A stretch of 55,584 bases of DNA. Source: an uncultured Bacteroidales bacterium (GTDB lineage Bacteria > Bacteroidota > Bacteroidia > Bacteroidales > WCHB1-69). The stretch is from the NCBI GenBank assembly GCA_900316305.1, contig ONCM01000016.1, forward strand, positions 1 through 55,584, written 5' to 3'. The position numbers and the translations under genes are program-made. The notes beneath the pieces are model-generated. The model made no database searches. It saw only the letters and a list, made by a program, of their open reading frames with translations, and had not been told where the DNA came from. Positions 33,181 through 39,633 of the stretch are shown here, in pieces. Position 1 is the first letter of the stretch. Every line of letters begins with the position of its first letter.

Positions 33181-33208
33181 CAACAGGCAATAGGCAACAG
33201 GCAATAGA
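33181..33208. repeat. 7-bp tandem array (CAACAGG/CAATAGG type)
   Basis: Four heptads: CAACAGG, CAATAGG, CAACAGG, CAATAGA, i.e. a 14-bp unit repeated twice. It sits between the divergent smpB and folA promoters, one of two arrays here that do not touch a stop codon. Confidence 0.8.
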
Positions 33209-33273
33209 TTTGTACGAACAACGAAACGTTGATATTTTTATCTGAAAGGGTCGGAGAATCCCTGCAACTATCG

Positions 33274-33281
33274 TATCTTTG
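33274..33281 (+). promoter_or_regulatory. Promoter -7 box of folA
   Basis: TATCTTTG, 16 nt before the folA start at 33298. Confidence 0.6.
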
Positions 33282-33297
33282 CCAAAAATATTGTAAT

Positions 33298-33786
33298 ATG
33301 AGTATTAGTATGATTGCGGCTGTGGGTCAGCGTTTGGAACTGGGGTACCAGAACCAGCTGCTGTGCCATCTGCCGGTGGATTTGAAGCATTTCAAGGAGA
33401 TCACCTCCGGACACACGGTGTTGATGGGCGACCGCACATGGGATTCCCTGCCCAAGAAACCCCTGCCGAACCGCCGGAATATCGTCATTACTCTCGATGA
33501 TGTCGAATTCGAGGGCGCTGAAACCGTACATTCTATCCCCGCTGCGCTCTCCCTCGTGGACGACGACGAAGAGGCCTTCGTGATGGGCGGTGCCACCATG
33601 TACCGACTTTTCCTGCCCCACGCCGATAAACTTTACCTCACCCGCATAGTCTCTGAATTTACAGCCGACGTCTGGTTCCCCGAAATTGACGAGAACGAAT
33701 GGAAGGTGGTGGAATCGGAGTTCGTGCCGAAAGACGAAAAGAACGTTTACGATTTGTATTTCCAAACCTTAATAAGACAAAAATGA
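33298..33786 (+). CDS. folA: Dihydrofolate reductase
   Basis: NADPH-dependent reduction of dihydrofolate to tetrahydrofolate for thymidylate, purine and methionine synthesis. 162 residues from ATG 33298 ([16 protein letters not shown]). Motifs are [14 protein letters not shown] with the catalytic aspartate, [30 protein letters not shown], and the glycine pair [20 protein letters not shown]. The usual Trp in LPWHLP is Cys here (LLCHLP), and MGRKTW is MGDRTW; both are uncommon but leave the catalytic residues intact. The stop overlaps the next start codon (ATGA). Confidence 0.95.
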   Translation: MSISMIAAVGQRLELGYQNQLLCHLPVDLKHFKEITSGHTVLMGDRTWDSLPKKPLPNRRNIVITLDDVEFEGAETVHSIPAALSLVDDDEEAFVMGGATMYRLFLPHADKLYLTRIVSEFTADVWFPEIDENEWKVVESEFVPKDEKNVYDLYFQTLIRQK

Positions 33787-34334
33787 AAAAGATAATCGTT
33801 TTCCTGGCTGCCGTCCTTGCATGTGTGGCAGCTCTCGCCCAAAAGACGGAGATTCCAGAAGCTCCCTATCTTCCCATTGACGAACGCACCGGCCTGGTCA
33901 CCTATCAGGATGTGGTGAAACAAGAGGGAACACCTAAAGTTCTGTACGACAGAGCGATGGACTGGGCAAAGAAATACTATAAGAACACCGCTGAAGTCAT
34001 CAAGAGCGCCGACCCCGAAAAGGGTGTCATCAACATGCGCTCCAGTGTCCGCATTTTTTACAAGGACAAAGACGGCACCATGCGCTTCAAAAACATCGTC
34101 TATTACAACTTCAAGCTCGAATGCCGCGACGGCCGTTACCGCTACACCATCACCGATTTCAAGGAGAAGGCCACCGGCTCCGCACCCATTGAGGTCTGGT
34201 TCAACACCTCCGCCTCCGGCTGGACCCCCAGCATGTACGGCTACCTCAGCCAAATCGACGAGGAGATGCACAAACTCATCGATTCCTTGGAAGAAGGCAT
34301 GCAACCGGCCGAAGAATTCGTGGACGAGTGGTAA
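33783..34334 (+). CDS. Exported DUF4468-type protein (183 aa)
   Basis: The start at 33783 overlaps the folA stop by 4 nt (ATGA), so it is translated by coupling with folA. Signal peptide [20 protein letters not shown]. The mature protein opens LPIDERTGLVTYQDVVKQEG, then LYDRAMDWAKKYYKNTAEVI, FKNIVYYNFKLECRDGRYRY and TITDFKEKATG. This is the layout of DUF4468 proteins (a TBP-like fold) of Bacteroidota. The molecular role of the family is unknown. Co-transcription of an exported protein with dihydrofolate reductase has no obvious metabolic reason. Confidence 0.75.
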   Translation: MKKIIVFLAAVLACVAALAQKTEIPEAPYLPIDERTGLVTYQDVVKQEGTPKVLYDRAMDWAKKYYKNTAEVIKSADPEKGVINMRSSVRIFYKDKDGTMRFKNIVYYNFKLECRDGRYRYTITDFKEKATGSAPIEVWFNTSASGWTPSMYGYLSQIDEEMHKLIDSLEEGMQPAEEFVDEW

Positions 34335-34338
34335 TCAA

Positions 34339-34366
34339 TAGTTAGTAGTTAGCAGTTAGTAGTTAG
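34339..34366. repeat. 7-bp tandem array (TAGTTAG type)
   Basis: Heptads TAGTTAG, TAGTTAG, CAGTTAG, TAGTTAG, the reverse complement of the ACTACTA/ACTGCTA arrays. It starts 4 nt after the stop codon of the DUF4468-type gene, again with stops in all frames. Confidence 0.85.
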
Positions 34367-34385
34367 ACGACCAAATTGTTGTTGC

Positions 34386-35138
34386 GTGAATAAAGCAAAG
34401 CACAGAAGACTATGGGTGTTCGTTATATTGGCTTTGTTATGCAGTGCCTGCACCAAGCCGACCGGCCATATCACATTGAATTTTTCTTTTGTCGTTGATA
34501 GTGATCCCCTGCAGTTAGATACTTGTATGTATCAGAACGCTGCAGGGAATCTTTTTGAGGTCAACGATGTACAGTTTTTCATATCGCACGTGATGTTGGA
34601 GACCGCATCTGGTGAAATGGTGGAAATCACGGATAACCAAGGTATTCACTACACTGACATCCGTATTCCGTCCACCCTTTCGTGGCCCGTTTCCGACGAG
34701 ATTCCCGTTGGCGGGTACAAATCCATCACCTTCGTGTTCGGATTGGAGGGGGCGCAGAACGTCACCGGCTATTTCCCAAACCCGCCGGAGAACAACATGA
34801 GCTGGCCCGACATGATTGGCGGCGGCTATCACTACATGAAGATCAACGGCCGCTGGCTCGATGAGGCTGGCGTGCGGCAGCCCTTCAACCTGCATACTGG
34901 TAAAATCACCACCGACAACGGTTTCGCCGACAACACCTTCACCGTGACCCTCCCATTAGAGCAGTTCACAGTCAACAAGAACAGCAACTCCTCTCTGACC
35001 TTGCAGATGAACGTGAACGCTTGGTTCACAAACCCTTACATCTTCGACTTCAACATCTTCGGCGGAAGCATCATGCAGAACCGCGAGGCGCAAGAGGTGC
35101 TGCGGGCGAATGGCGGGGATGTGTTTGGGGTGAAATAA
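34386..35138 (+). CDS. MbnP-like lipoprotein (250 aa)
   Basis: GTG start (34386); no ATG lies before the signal sequence ends. The N terminus (LWVFVILALLCSAC) is a lipoprotein signal with cysteine at about residue 22. The mature part begins GHITLNFSFVVDSDPL, then NLFEVNDVQFFISHVMLETA, GYKSITFVFGLEGAQN, GGGYHYMKINGRWLD and PFNLHTGK. This is the pattern of MbnP-like proteins, which elsewhere pair with a diheme MbnH enzyme that oxidises a tryptophan so that MbnP binds copper. No MbnH gene is present here. The domain call is by pattern; copper binding is inference. Confidence 0.7.
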   Translation: MNKAKHRRLWVFVILALLCSACTKPTGHITLNFSFVVDSDPLQLDTCMYQNAAGNLFEVNDVQFFISHVMLETASGEMVEITDNQGIHYTDIRIPSTLSWPVSDEIPVGGYKSITFVFGLEGAQNVTGYFPNPPENNMSWPDMIGGGYHYMKINGRWLDEAGVRQPFNLHTGKITTDNGFADNTFTVTLPLEQFTVNKNSNSSLTLQMNVNAWFTNPYIFDFNIFGGSIMQNREAQEVLRANGGDVFGVK

Positions 35139-35145
35139 TATCAAA

Positions 35146-35571
35146 TTAGTCCTCAAACTGAAACAACAGCTGACAATCTGCTGATTCCAGCGTGATATCC
35201 ACTGATGGGTTTCCTACGGTCTTCAACCGTTTCATCGGCTTCCAAAGATGGTTACCGCGTTCGTAGTAATCTGCACGTTGGCACACCAAAGTGGAGAGTT
35301 TGCCGCATAGGTCGCCTTTGATATGCAAAATCCACAAAGGCTGGCTGAGTTTCTCTTCGGAAACGCCATAACATGCGTGACGATAGTGTTCCACCGTCCA
35401 GTAGGCATCAACATCAGTGACATATATTGTATCCGTATATGAGATTAAGCGGCAGAGGGTGTCGTTGGTTTTCACGCAAATGGACGAGTTTATTTGAGAA
35501 TATGCGTTGGCAAAAAGTAATATGCAGCAACATACAAGTGTAATAATTCGGACTTGGGATTTCATTTTCAT
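35146..35571 (-). CDS. Exported small protein linked to an HTH regulator (141 aa)
   Basis: Signal peptide MKMKSQVRIITLVCCCILLF, cleavage near AYSQ. The mature part is about 115 residues: NSSICVKTNDTLCRLISYTD, AYWTVEHYRHACYGVSEEKL, LWILHIKGDLCGKLSTLVCQ, ending CQLLFQFED. Five or six cysteines suggest disulfides after export. It starts 2 nt after the stop of a HigA-like HTH gene and must be co-transcribed with it. No family was recognised. Convergent with the MbnP-like gene, 7 nt apart. Confidence 0.55.
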   Translation of the reverse strand: MKMKSQVRIITLVCCCILLFANAYSQINSSICVKTNDTLCRLISYTDTIYVTDVDAYWTVEHYRHACYGVSEEKLSQPLWILHIKGDLCGKLSTLVCQRADYYERGNHLWKPMKRLKTVGNPSVDITLESADCQLLFQFED

Positions 35572-35573
35572 AA

Positions 35574-35870
35574 TTATAACAATATTGCGGTTTTCCTATT
35601 CCTTTTTTTCGTTACTCTGACAATATCTGTACCCAAAGCCGATGAAATTTTAGCAAGTGTAGCCATGGTCATATTATGAGTACCTGACAACCACCTGCTT
35701 ACTTCGGTTTCTGTTTTCCCCAAAAGATGTGCAAGATCTTTTTGCGAAAGGCCTTTGTCCTCCATTATCTCATAAATACGATTGGCTATTTGAACTGACA
35801 AATCCATTTGCCGTTTCATTTCCGGTGTCATGGTTTGTCTAATCTCATCTAGCAATTTGTTGGTTTTCAT
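35574..35870 (-). CDS. XRE-family HTH protein, HigA-like (98 aa)
   Basis: DNA-binding protein with a canonical helix-turn-helix: IYEIMEDKGLSQKDLAHLLG then KTETEVSRWLSGTHNMTMAT, followed by LAKISSALGTDIV. The size and the N-terminal helical lead (LLDEIRQTMTPEMKRQMDLS) match HigA-type antitoxins. No HigB/RelE toxin gene lies upstream in the 184-nt gap or downstream; instead an exported protein gene follows 2 nt later. It may be an orphan antitoxin or an autorepressor controlling its neighbour. Promoter box TATTTTTG lies 97 nt upstream. Confidence 0.8.
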   Translation of the reverse strand: MKTNKLLDEIRQTMTPEMKRQMDLSVQIANRIYEIMEDKGLSQKDLAHLLGKTETEVSRWLSGTHNMTMATLAKISSALGTDIVRVTKKRNRKTAILL

Positions 35871-35967
35871 ATTATTGTTTTTTAATCCTCAATATCTATG
35901 ACAAACGATAGTTGTCCAAGTAATATTGTGCCAGAGACAGTCATTTAATAATAGTTGTTTGAGGCTG

Positions 35968-35975
35968 CAAAAATA
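35968..35975 (-). promoter_or_regulatory. Promoter -7 box of the HTH/exported-protein pair
   Basis: Minus-strand TATTTTTG, with a 97-nt leader before the start at 35870. The leader holds no recognised structure. Confidence 0.45.
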
Positions 35976-36054
35976 AACATAAATGTTGATTTATGCAAGC
36001 CTGTTGATATTTTTTATAAAAACTATAATAACATCTTTACACTTGAAGTCACCC

Positions 36055-37080
36055 TCACCCGTCCCGAAACACCACATACACCGGCAGGTGATCCGCAAAA
36101 CCTCCGATGTAGCGCGGACCGAGGAACGTGCGGTAGTTTTTCTTCCCACCGTACTTTTCGTCATCGACCAGCAAGATGTCTGCATCGAAAATGTATGCAC
36201 CACCCACCTGACGGGCACCACAAGTGTCTGTCAGCCAAGCATCCGACACGATGAACTGGTCCAGACAGCCCCAAAAGTCCTCGTGTTTGTGGGAGCCGAG
36301 CAAACTCTGCCGCGCAAAAGGCAGCATCAAGTTGTAGAGCGTGTCGCGGGGCAACCGAGGTCCATACTCCTTCACGCGCAGATAGTCGCGCATACTCTCG
36401 TCCGTGGCATAGTCGTTGAAGTCACCGGTAATCAGCACCTTGGCACGCGGATTCTCGGCCATCAGAGAATCCACAAAGCGGCGCACCACGGTGGCGTACC
36501 AGTTCCGTTTGGGCACGGTCGCAGCATACCCGCCGTAGCGCGAAGTCCAGTGGTTGACCAGCACGTGAAGCGAATCGCCCGACAGAAACTGCACTACCGC
36601 ATAGAGAATGTCGCGATTGCGGGCATGCGTGTCGAACGGGAAGACCACAGGTACCTTCCGGCTACGCAGAATCCGTACACAACTGTCGCGGTAAAGCATT
36701 GCCACATCCACGCCGCGGCGGTCCGGGGAGTCATAGTGCACATATCGATACCCGAATTTCCGCAGCGGCGAGTTGTAGCACAAGTCTTTCAACACCCGCT
36801 CGTTCTCAATCTCCGCCAAACCGACAAGCCACGGCGGGTCACCCATTCCCGCCGCCACAATCACCTTTCCAATCATGGATACCTTTCGCAAATACTTCTT
36901 GTAGGTCCAGTGATAGCTGCCTGTCGGTGTAAAATCGTCATCTGCTGTCAGACTGTCGTCCGATGGGTGAAACAGATTCTCCACATTATAAAACATTATC
37001 TTGTGCAGCGTGTCCGCCGGCTGTGCCCAACCATGCAGACACCAAATTATACCGCATATCAAACTATAATATCGTATCAT
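36055..37080 (-). CDS. Exported endonuclease/exonuclease/phosphatase-family protein (341 aa)
   Basis: Start 37080 gives a signal peptide (MIRYYSLICGIIWCLHGWA); a promoter box lies 21 nt upstream. The EEP (DNase I-like) fold is shown by KIMFYNVENLF (metal Asn), VGLAEIENERVL (metal Glu), YDSPDRRGVDVAML, LVNHWTSRYGG (catalytic His), LITGDFNDYA and the C-terminal FADHLPVYVVF. All catalytic motifs are intact, so it should be an active metal-dependent phosphodiesterase outside the cytoplasm, probably on DNA, RNA or phospholipid-like substrates. The exact substrate cannot be read from sequence. Confidence 0.88.
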   Translation of the reverse strand: MIRYYSLICGIIWCLHGWAQPADTLHKIMFYNVENLFHPSDDSLTADDDFTPTGSYHWTYKKYLRKVSMIGKVIVAAGMGDPPWLVGLAEIENERVLKDLCYNSPLRKFGYRYVHYDSPDRRGVDVAMLYRDSCVRILRSRKVPVVFPFDTHARNRDILYAVVQFLSGDSLHVLVNHWTSRYGGYAATVPKRNWYATVVRRFVDSLMAENPRAKVLITGDFNDYATDESMRDYLRVKEYGPRLPRDTLYNLMLPFARQSLLGSHKHEDFWGCLDQFIVSDAWLTDTCGARQVGGAYIFDADILLVDDEKYGGKKNYRTFLGPRYIGGFADHLPVYVVFRDG

Positions 37081-37101
37081 TTTGTCTTCAATTTGTTGCG
37101 A

Positions 37102-37109
37102 CAAAGATA
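37102..37109 (-). promoter_or_regulatory. Promoter -7 box of the EEP nuclease gene
   Basis: Minus-strand TATCTTTG, 21 nt before the start at 37080; it supports the shorter start. Confidence 0.55.
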
Positions 37110-37281
37110 CAATAAAATCTAACAAAAATCAAGTGATTTGAAAAATTTTTATATAATGCTATGCATAAACAAGTTACATCGGAAAATCACAATTTCTAGA
37201 ATTATTTTTAACTAATAATTGTTAAAATTAAAACTTGAAATGGAAAATTTTCGGCAAAAGAGCGCTAGAATCTCTCTACTA

Positions 37282-38052
37282 TCATTCCTCAATATCAATG
37301 ATTTTGAGCTCTTGTTTCGCCCGAATGGAGGGAATATGGTTGAAGTGCCACCACTCGGAAATGCAGGTGATAAAACCGCTTTCCGTCATCACACGGCGTA
37401 ATAATTTTCGATTTTCAAGCTCTTGACTGGTAATCAAACCGTTAGCAAGCAACGAATCCTCATGGTCAATGCGTGCTTCCGGACCGAAATAGTCGTGCTT
37501 CGAGCCCATCGGTAATGGTTCCCCAGCACTGTCCATCAAGGTGATATCCACAGCCGCGCCATAATTGTGCATTCCCCTGCCCTTCGCAGGATTGGCCACG
37601 AAGGAAACGTTGGGGGTTCCCTTCACCGACTCCCACATCTCGCGCTGCACACTGAGCGGCCGGGCGGCATCGTAAATCAGCAGCGACAAATCCGGACGGA
37701 TGGACTTCAACCGTTGTTGAGCTTTGGCCAACTTCTCCGCCATCGCAGGGATGGCAAAAGCATGGTGGATGTCCGGATAGAGAACGTGTCCGAGGAAATT
37801 GTCTGGTGTAGCATACACCATAAAAACGCCAATGGTGGAATCCACCTCTGCCACATCAACCAATCCGAAATCGATGAGCTTCAACTCCATTTCGGTGTAT
37901 TTGGGCGATTCCGGCTGGGAAATATCGATAGTATCAACTATTGTCCCTGATATAGATTCTTCGCCCTTCGTTGCCGAATGACAGGAAGGCAAAACTTCAC
38001 ACAAGAAGAGAATCAACACACTAACTATCAGCAGCTTACTCTGTCTAATCAT
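37282..38052 (-). CDS. D-alanyl-D-alanine dipeptidase (VanX-like) lipoprotein
   Basis: Zinc peptidase of the M15D group that splits D-Ala-D-Ala. 256 residues with a lipoprotein signal (VLILFLCEVLPSC, cysteine at 24), so it is probably anchored on the periplasmic side of a membrane. The zinc/catalytic set is complete: YDAARPLSVQREMWE, the SxHxxGxAxD-type GMHNYGAAVDITLMD, and SEWWHFNH with catalytic Glu and third zinc His. In Gram-negative bacteria such enzymes more plausibly recycle peptidoglycan dipeptide than confer vancomycin resistance, and no vanH/vanA genes are present. Confidence 0.88.
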   Translation of the reverse strand: MIRQSKLLIVSVLILFLCEVLPSCHSATKGEESISGTIVDTIDISQPESPKYTEMELKLIDFGLVDVAEVDSTIGVFMVYATPDNFLGHVLYPDIHHAFAIPAMAEKLAKAQQRLKSIRPDLSLLIYDAARPLSVQREMWESVKGTPNVSFVANPAKGRGMHNYGAAVDITLMDSAGEPLPMGSKHDYFGPEARIDHEDSLLANGLITSQELENRKLLRRVMTESGFITCISEWWHFNHIPSIRAKQELKIIDIEE

Positions 38053-38075
38053 TTTTTACTACATTATATCGTTCT

Positions 38076-38118
38076 TTCATCGCCTCATTCATCGCCTATT
38101 CATCGTCCCCTTCATCGC
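38076..38118. repeat. Four direct repeats of TTCATCGCCT at 11-12 bp spacing
   Basis: TTCATCGCCT at 38076, 38088, 38099 (as TTCATCGTCC) and 38111 (as TTCATCGCAA). It fills the gap between the GH29 stop (38122) and the VanX-like start (38052). The near-helical spacing would put all copies on one face of DNA; a regulator site or a decayed tandem repeat are both possible. Confidence 0.55.
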
Positions 38119-38121
38119 AAA

Positions 38122-39543
38122 CTACAGCACTACTACTACAGCAGCTTTTGCCTTCTGTCTCACCCCTTTCGGCAATGTAATCGTGTATTCGTCTCCCTTC
38201 TTGGTAATGGTCGCCTTTTCGGAAGTTCCCAAAATAGCGGCCTTGCCGGTCTTTACCGGTTTTTCCATGCCCGTGAAGGTGTATGTGTCGGGAACAGGCT
38301 CATTTTCAGGACACAACAGCAAAGCGTAACGTTGCCCTTCTTTACTTTGGGTGAAACGCACCTGACCGCAGCAGTAGGGCAGACAAGGACGGGTGTTGTA
38401 TATCGCTTTCCCGTTGACACTCAGCCATTTGCCCATATCCTGCAAACGCTCCACGGCCGTTTGCGGCAATGTGCCCTCCGGCGACGGACCCACGTTCAGC
38501 AGAAAGTTGCCGCCCTTGGCCACGATGTCAATCAACAGATGAATCAAACGATTGGTTGATTTATAGTTATCCGTAGCCACATACGACCAAGAGTCGCCCA
38601 TCGACATACAGGTTTCCCATGGATAAGGCAGCAATGTGTCAGGAACCTGCTGCTCGGGTGTGCGATAGTTTTCATACTTGCCGTGTACGCTGCGATCTAC
38701 GATGATAAGGTCGGGATTGTTGGCACGTACATCCTTGGCCACGCGCGGCATGTCAATGTCCTGAATCCAGCCCTGACAACCGAGCCAGTCACGGCACTCC
38801 TCATCCACACTCCAAGCGGGGCGCACCCAACCTCCATCAAGCCAGAGAATGTCGATGTCGCCGTAATTGTTGGCCAGTTCGTGCAGTTGCTTGCGGGTAA
38901 AGTCGCAATATTTCTCCCACCTTTCAGGATTTTTCGCCGGGTCATAGTTCACATTACGATCGGGCGTGGCCCACTCGGGAGCCCAATAATCGGGACAATG
39001 CCAATCGGGTTTGGAGAAATAAAGTCCGGTCCAAAGTCCTTGATTTCGAAAGGCATTCACAAGTGCACCCGTAACATCGGCATTCGGATTCCTCGAGAAC
39101 GGACAATCCTTACCCGTGACGGAGTAGTCCGTCTCTTTAGTGTCGTACATACAGAACCCATCGTGGTGCTTGGTAGTAAACACAAAATACTTCATTCCGC
39201 AATCTTTGGCCAGTTTCGCCCATGATTCAGGATCAAATTCTGTCGGATTAAAAGTCTTGTTAAGTGCCTGATACTTGGCTTTATACTCGGTATAGGGCGC
39301 TCCATCACGACTAATCCAAGGTTCGTTGCAGATGGACCACGACTCCACCACGCCCCATTGCGCGTAAATTCCCCAGTGCATCATTAGTCCGAATTTCAAA
39401 TCCTGCCACTGGTCAATGCGGTTCAGGATAACAGGGTCCGTTTCAAACTGCTGCTCACTTTGAGCATAAATATTTGACGTAAGGAATGTTACAAACAATG
39501 CTAATACAACGGTGCGAAAAAGGGTACGCTTTTTGAATGCCAT
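38122..39543 (-). CDS. Alpha-L-fucosidase, glycoside hydrolase family 29
   Basis: Exported retaining fucosidase, 473 residues, with a signal peptide ending near IYAQ (residue 28). GH29 landmarks are KFGLMMHWGIYAQWGVVESW (about 50-70), FVFTTKHHDGFCMYDT (about 125), GLYFSKPDWHCPDYW, and YGDIDILWLDGGW near 231 with the nucleophile Asp. GGNFLLNVGPSPEGTLP follows in the barrel. A C-terminal beta domain ends the protein. It removes fucose from host mucin or plant glycans; linkage preference is not readable. It lies 70 nt upstream of the VanX-like gene, and a promoter box lies 23 nt before its start. Confidence 0.95.
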   Translation of the reverse strand: MAFKKRTLFRTVVLALFVTFLTSNIYAQSEQQFETDPVILNRIDQWQDLKFGLMMHWGIYAQWGVVESWSICNEPWISRDGAPYTEYKAKYQALNKTFNPTEFDPESWAKLAKDCGMKYFVFTTKHHDGFCMYDTKETDYSVTGKDCPFSRNPNADVTGALVNAFRNQGLWTGLYFSKPDWHCPDYWAPEWATPDRNVNYDPAKNPERWEKYCDFTRKQLHELANNYGDIDILWLDGGWVRPAWSVDEECRDWLGCQGWIQDIDMPRVAKDVRANNPDLIIVDRSVHGKYENYRTPEQQVPDTLLPYPWETCMSMGDSWSYVATDNYKSTNRLIHLLIDIVAKGGNFLLNVGPSPEGTLPQTAVERLQDMGKWLSVNGKAIYNTRPCLPYCCGQVRFTQSKEGQRYALLLCPENEPVPDTYTFTGMEKPVKTGKAAILGTSEKATITKKGDEYTITLPKGVRQKAKAAVVVVL

Positions 39544-39566
39544 AATCTTTGCTTTTTTCGAAAGCG

Positions 39567-39574
39567 CAAAAATA
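39567..39574 (-). promoter_or_regulatory. Promoter -7 box of the GH29 gene
   Basis: Minus-strand TATTTTTG, 23 nt before the start at 39543. Confidence 0.55.
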
Positions 39575-39633
39575 GCAATATTTAGGATAGAAGAATGCTA
39601 TCCGTTCAAAAAAGAGGAGTCGTCAATGCTAAA

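Noticed and set aside
35983-37122. 379-codon plus-strand frame opposite the EEP nuclease
   Set aside because: The minus strand carries all conserved EEP motifs; the plus frame has none and begins in an AT-rich gap.
37126-37281. Possible small gene in the gap downstream of the EEP promoter
   Set aside because: Only short AT-rich frames that run into the VanX-like gene on the other strand; no start signal or conserved feature was seen.
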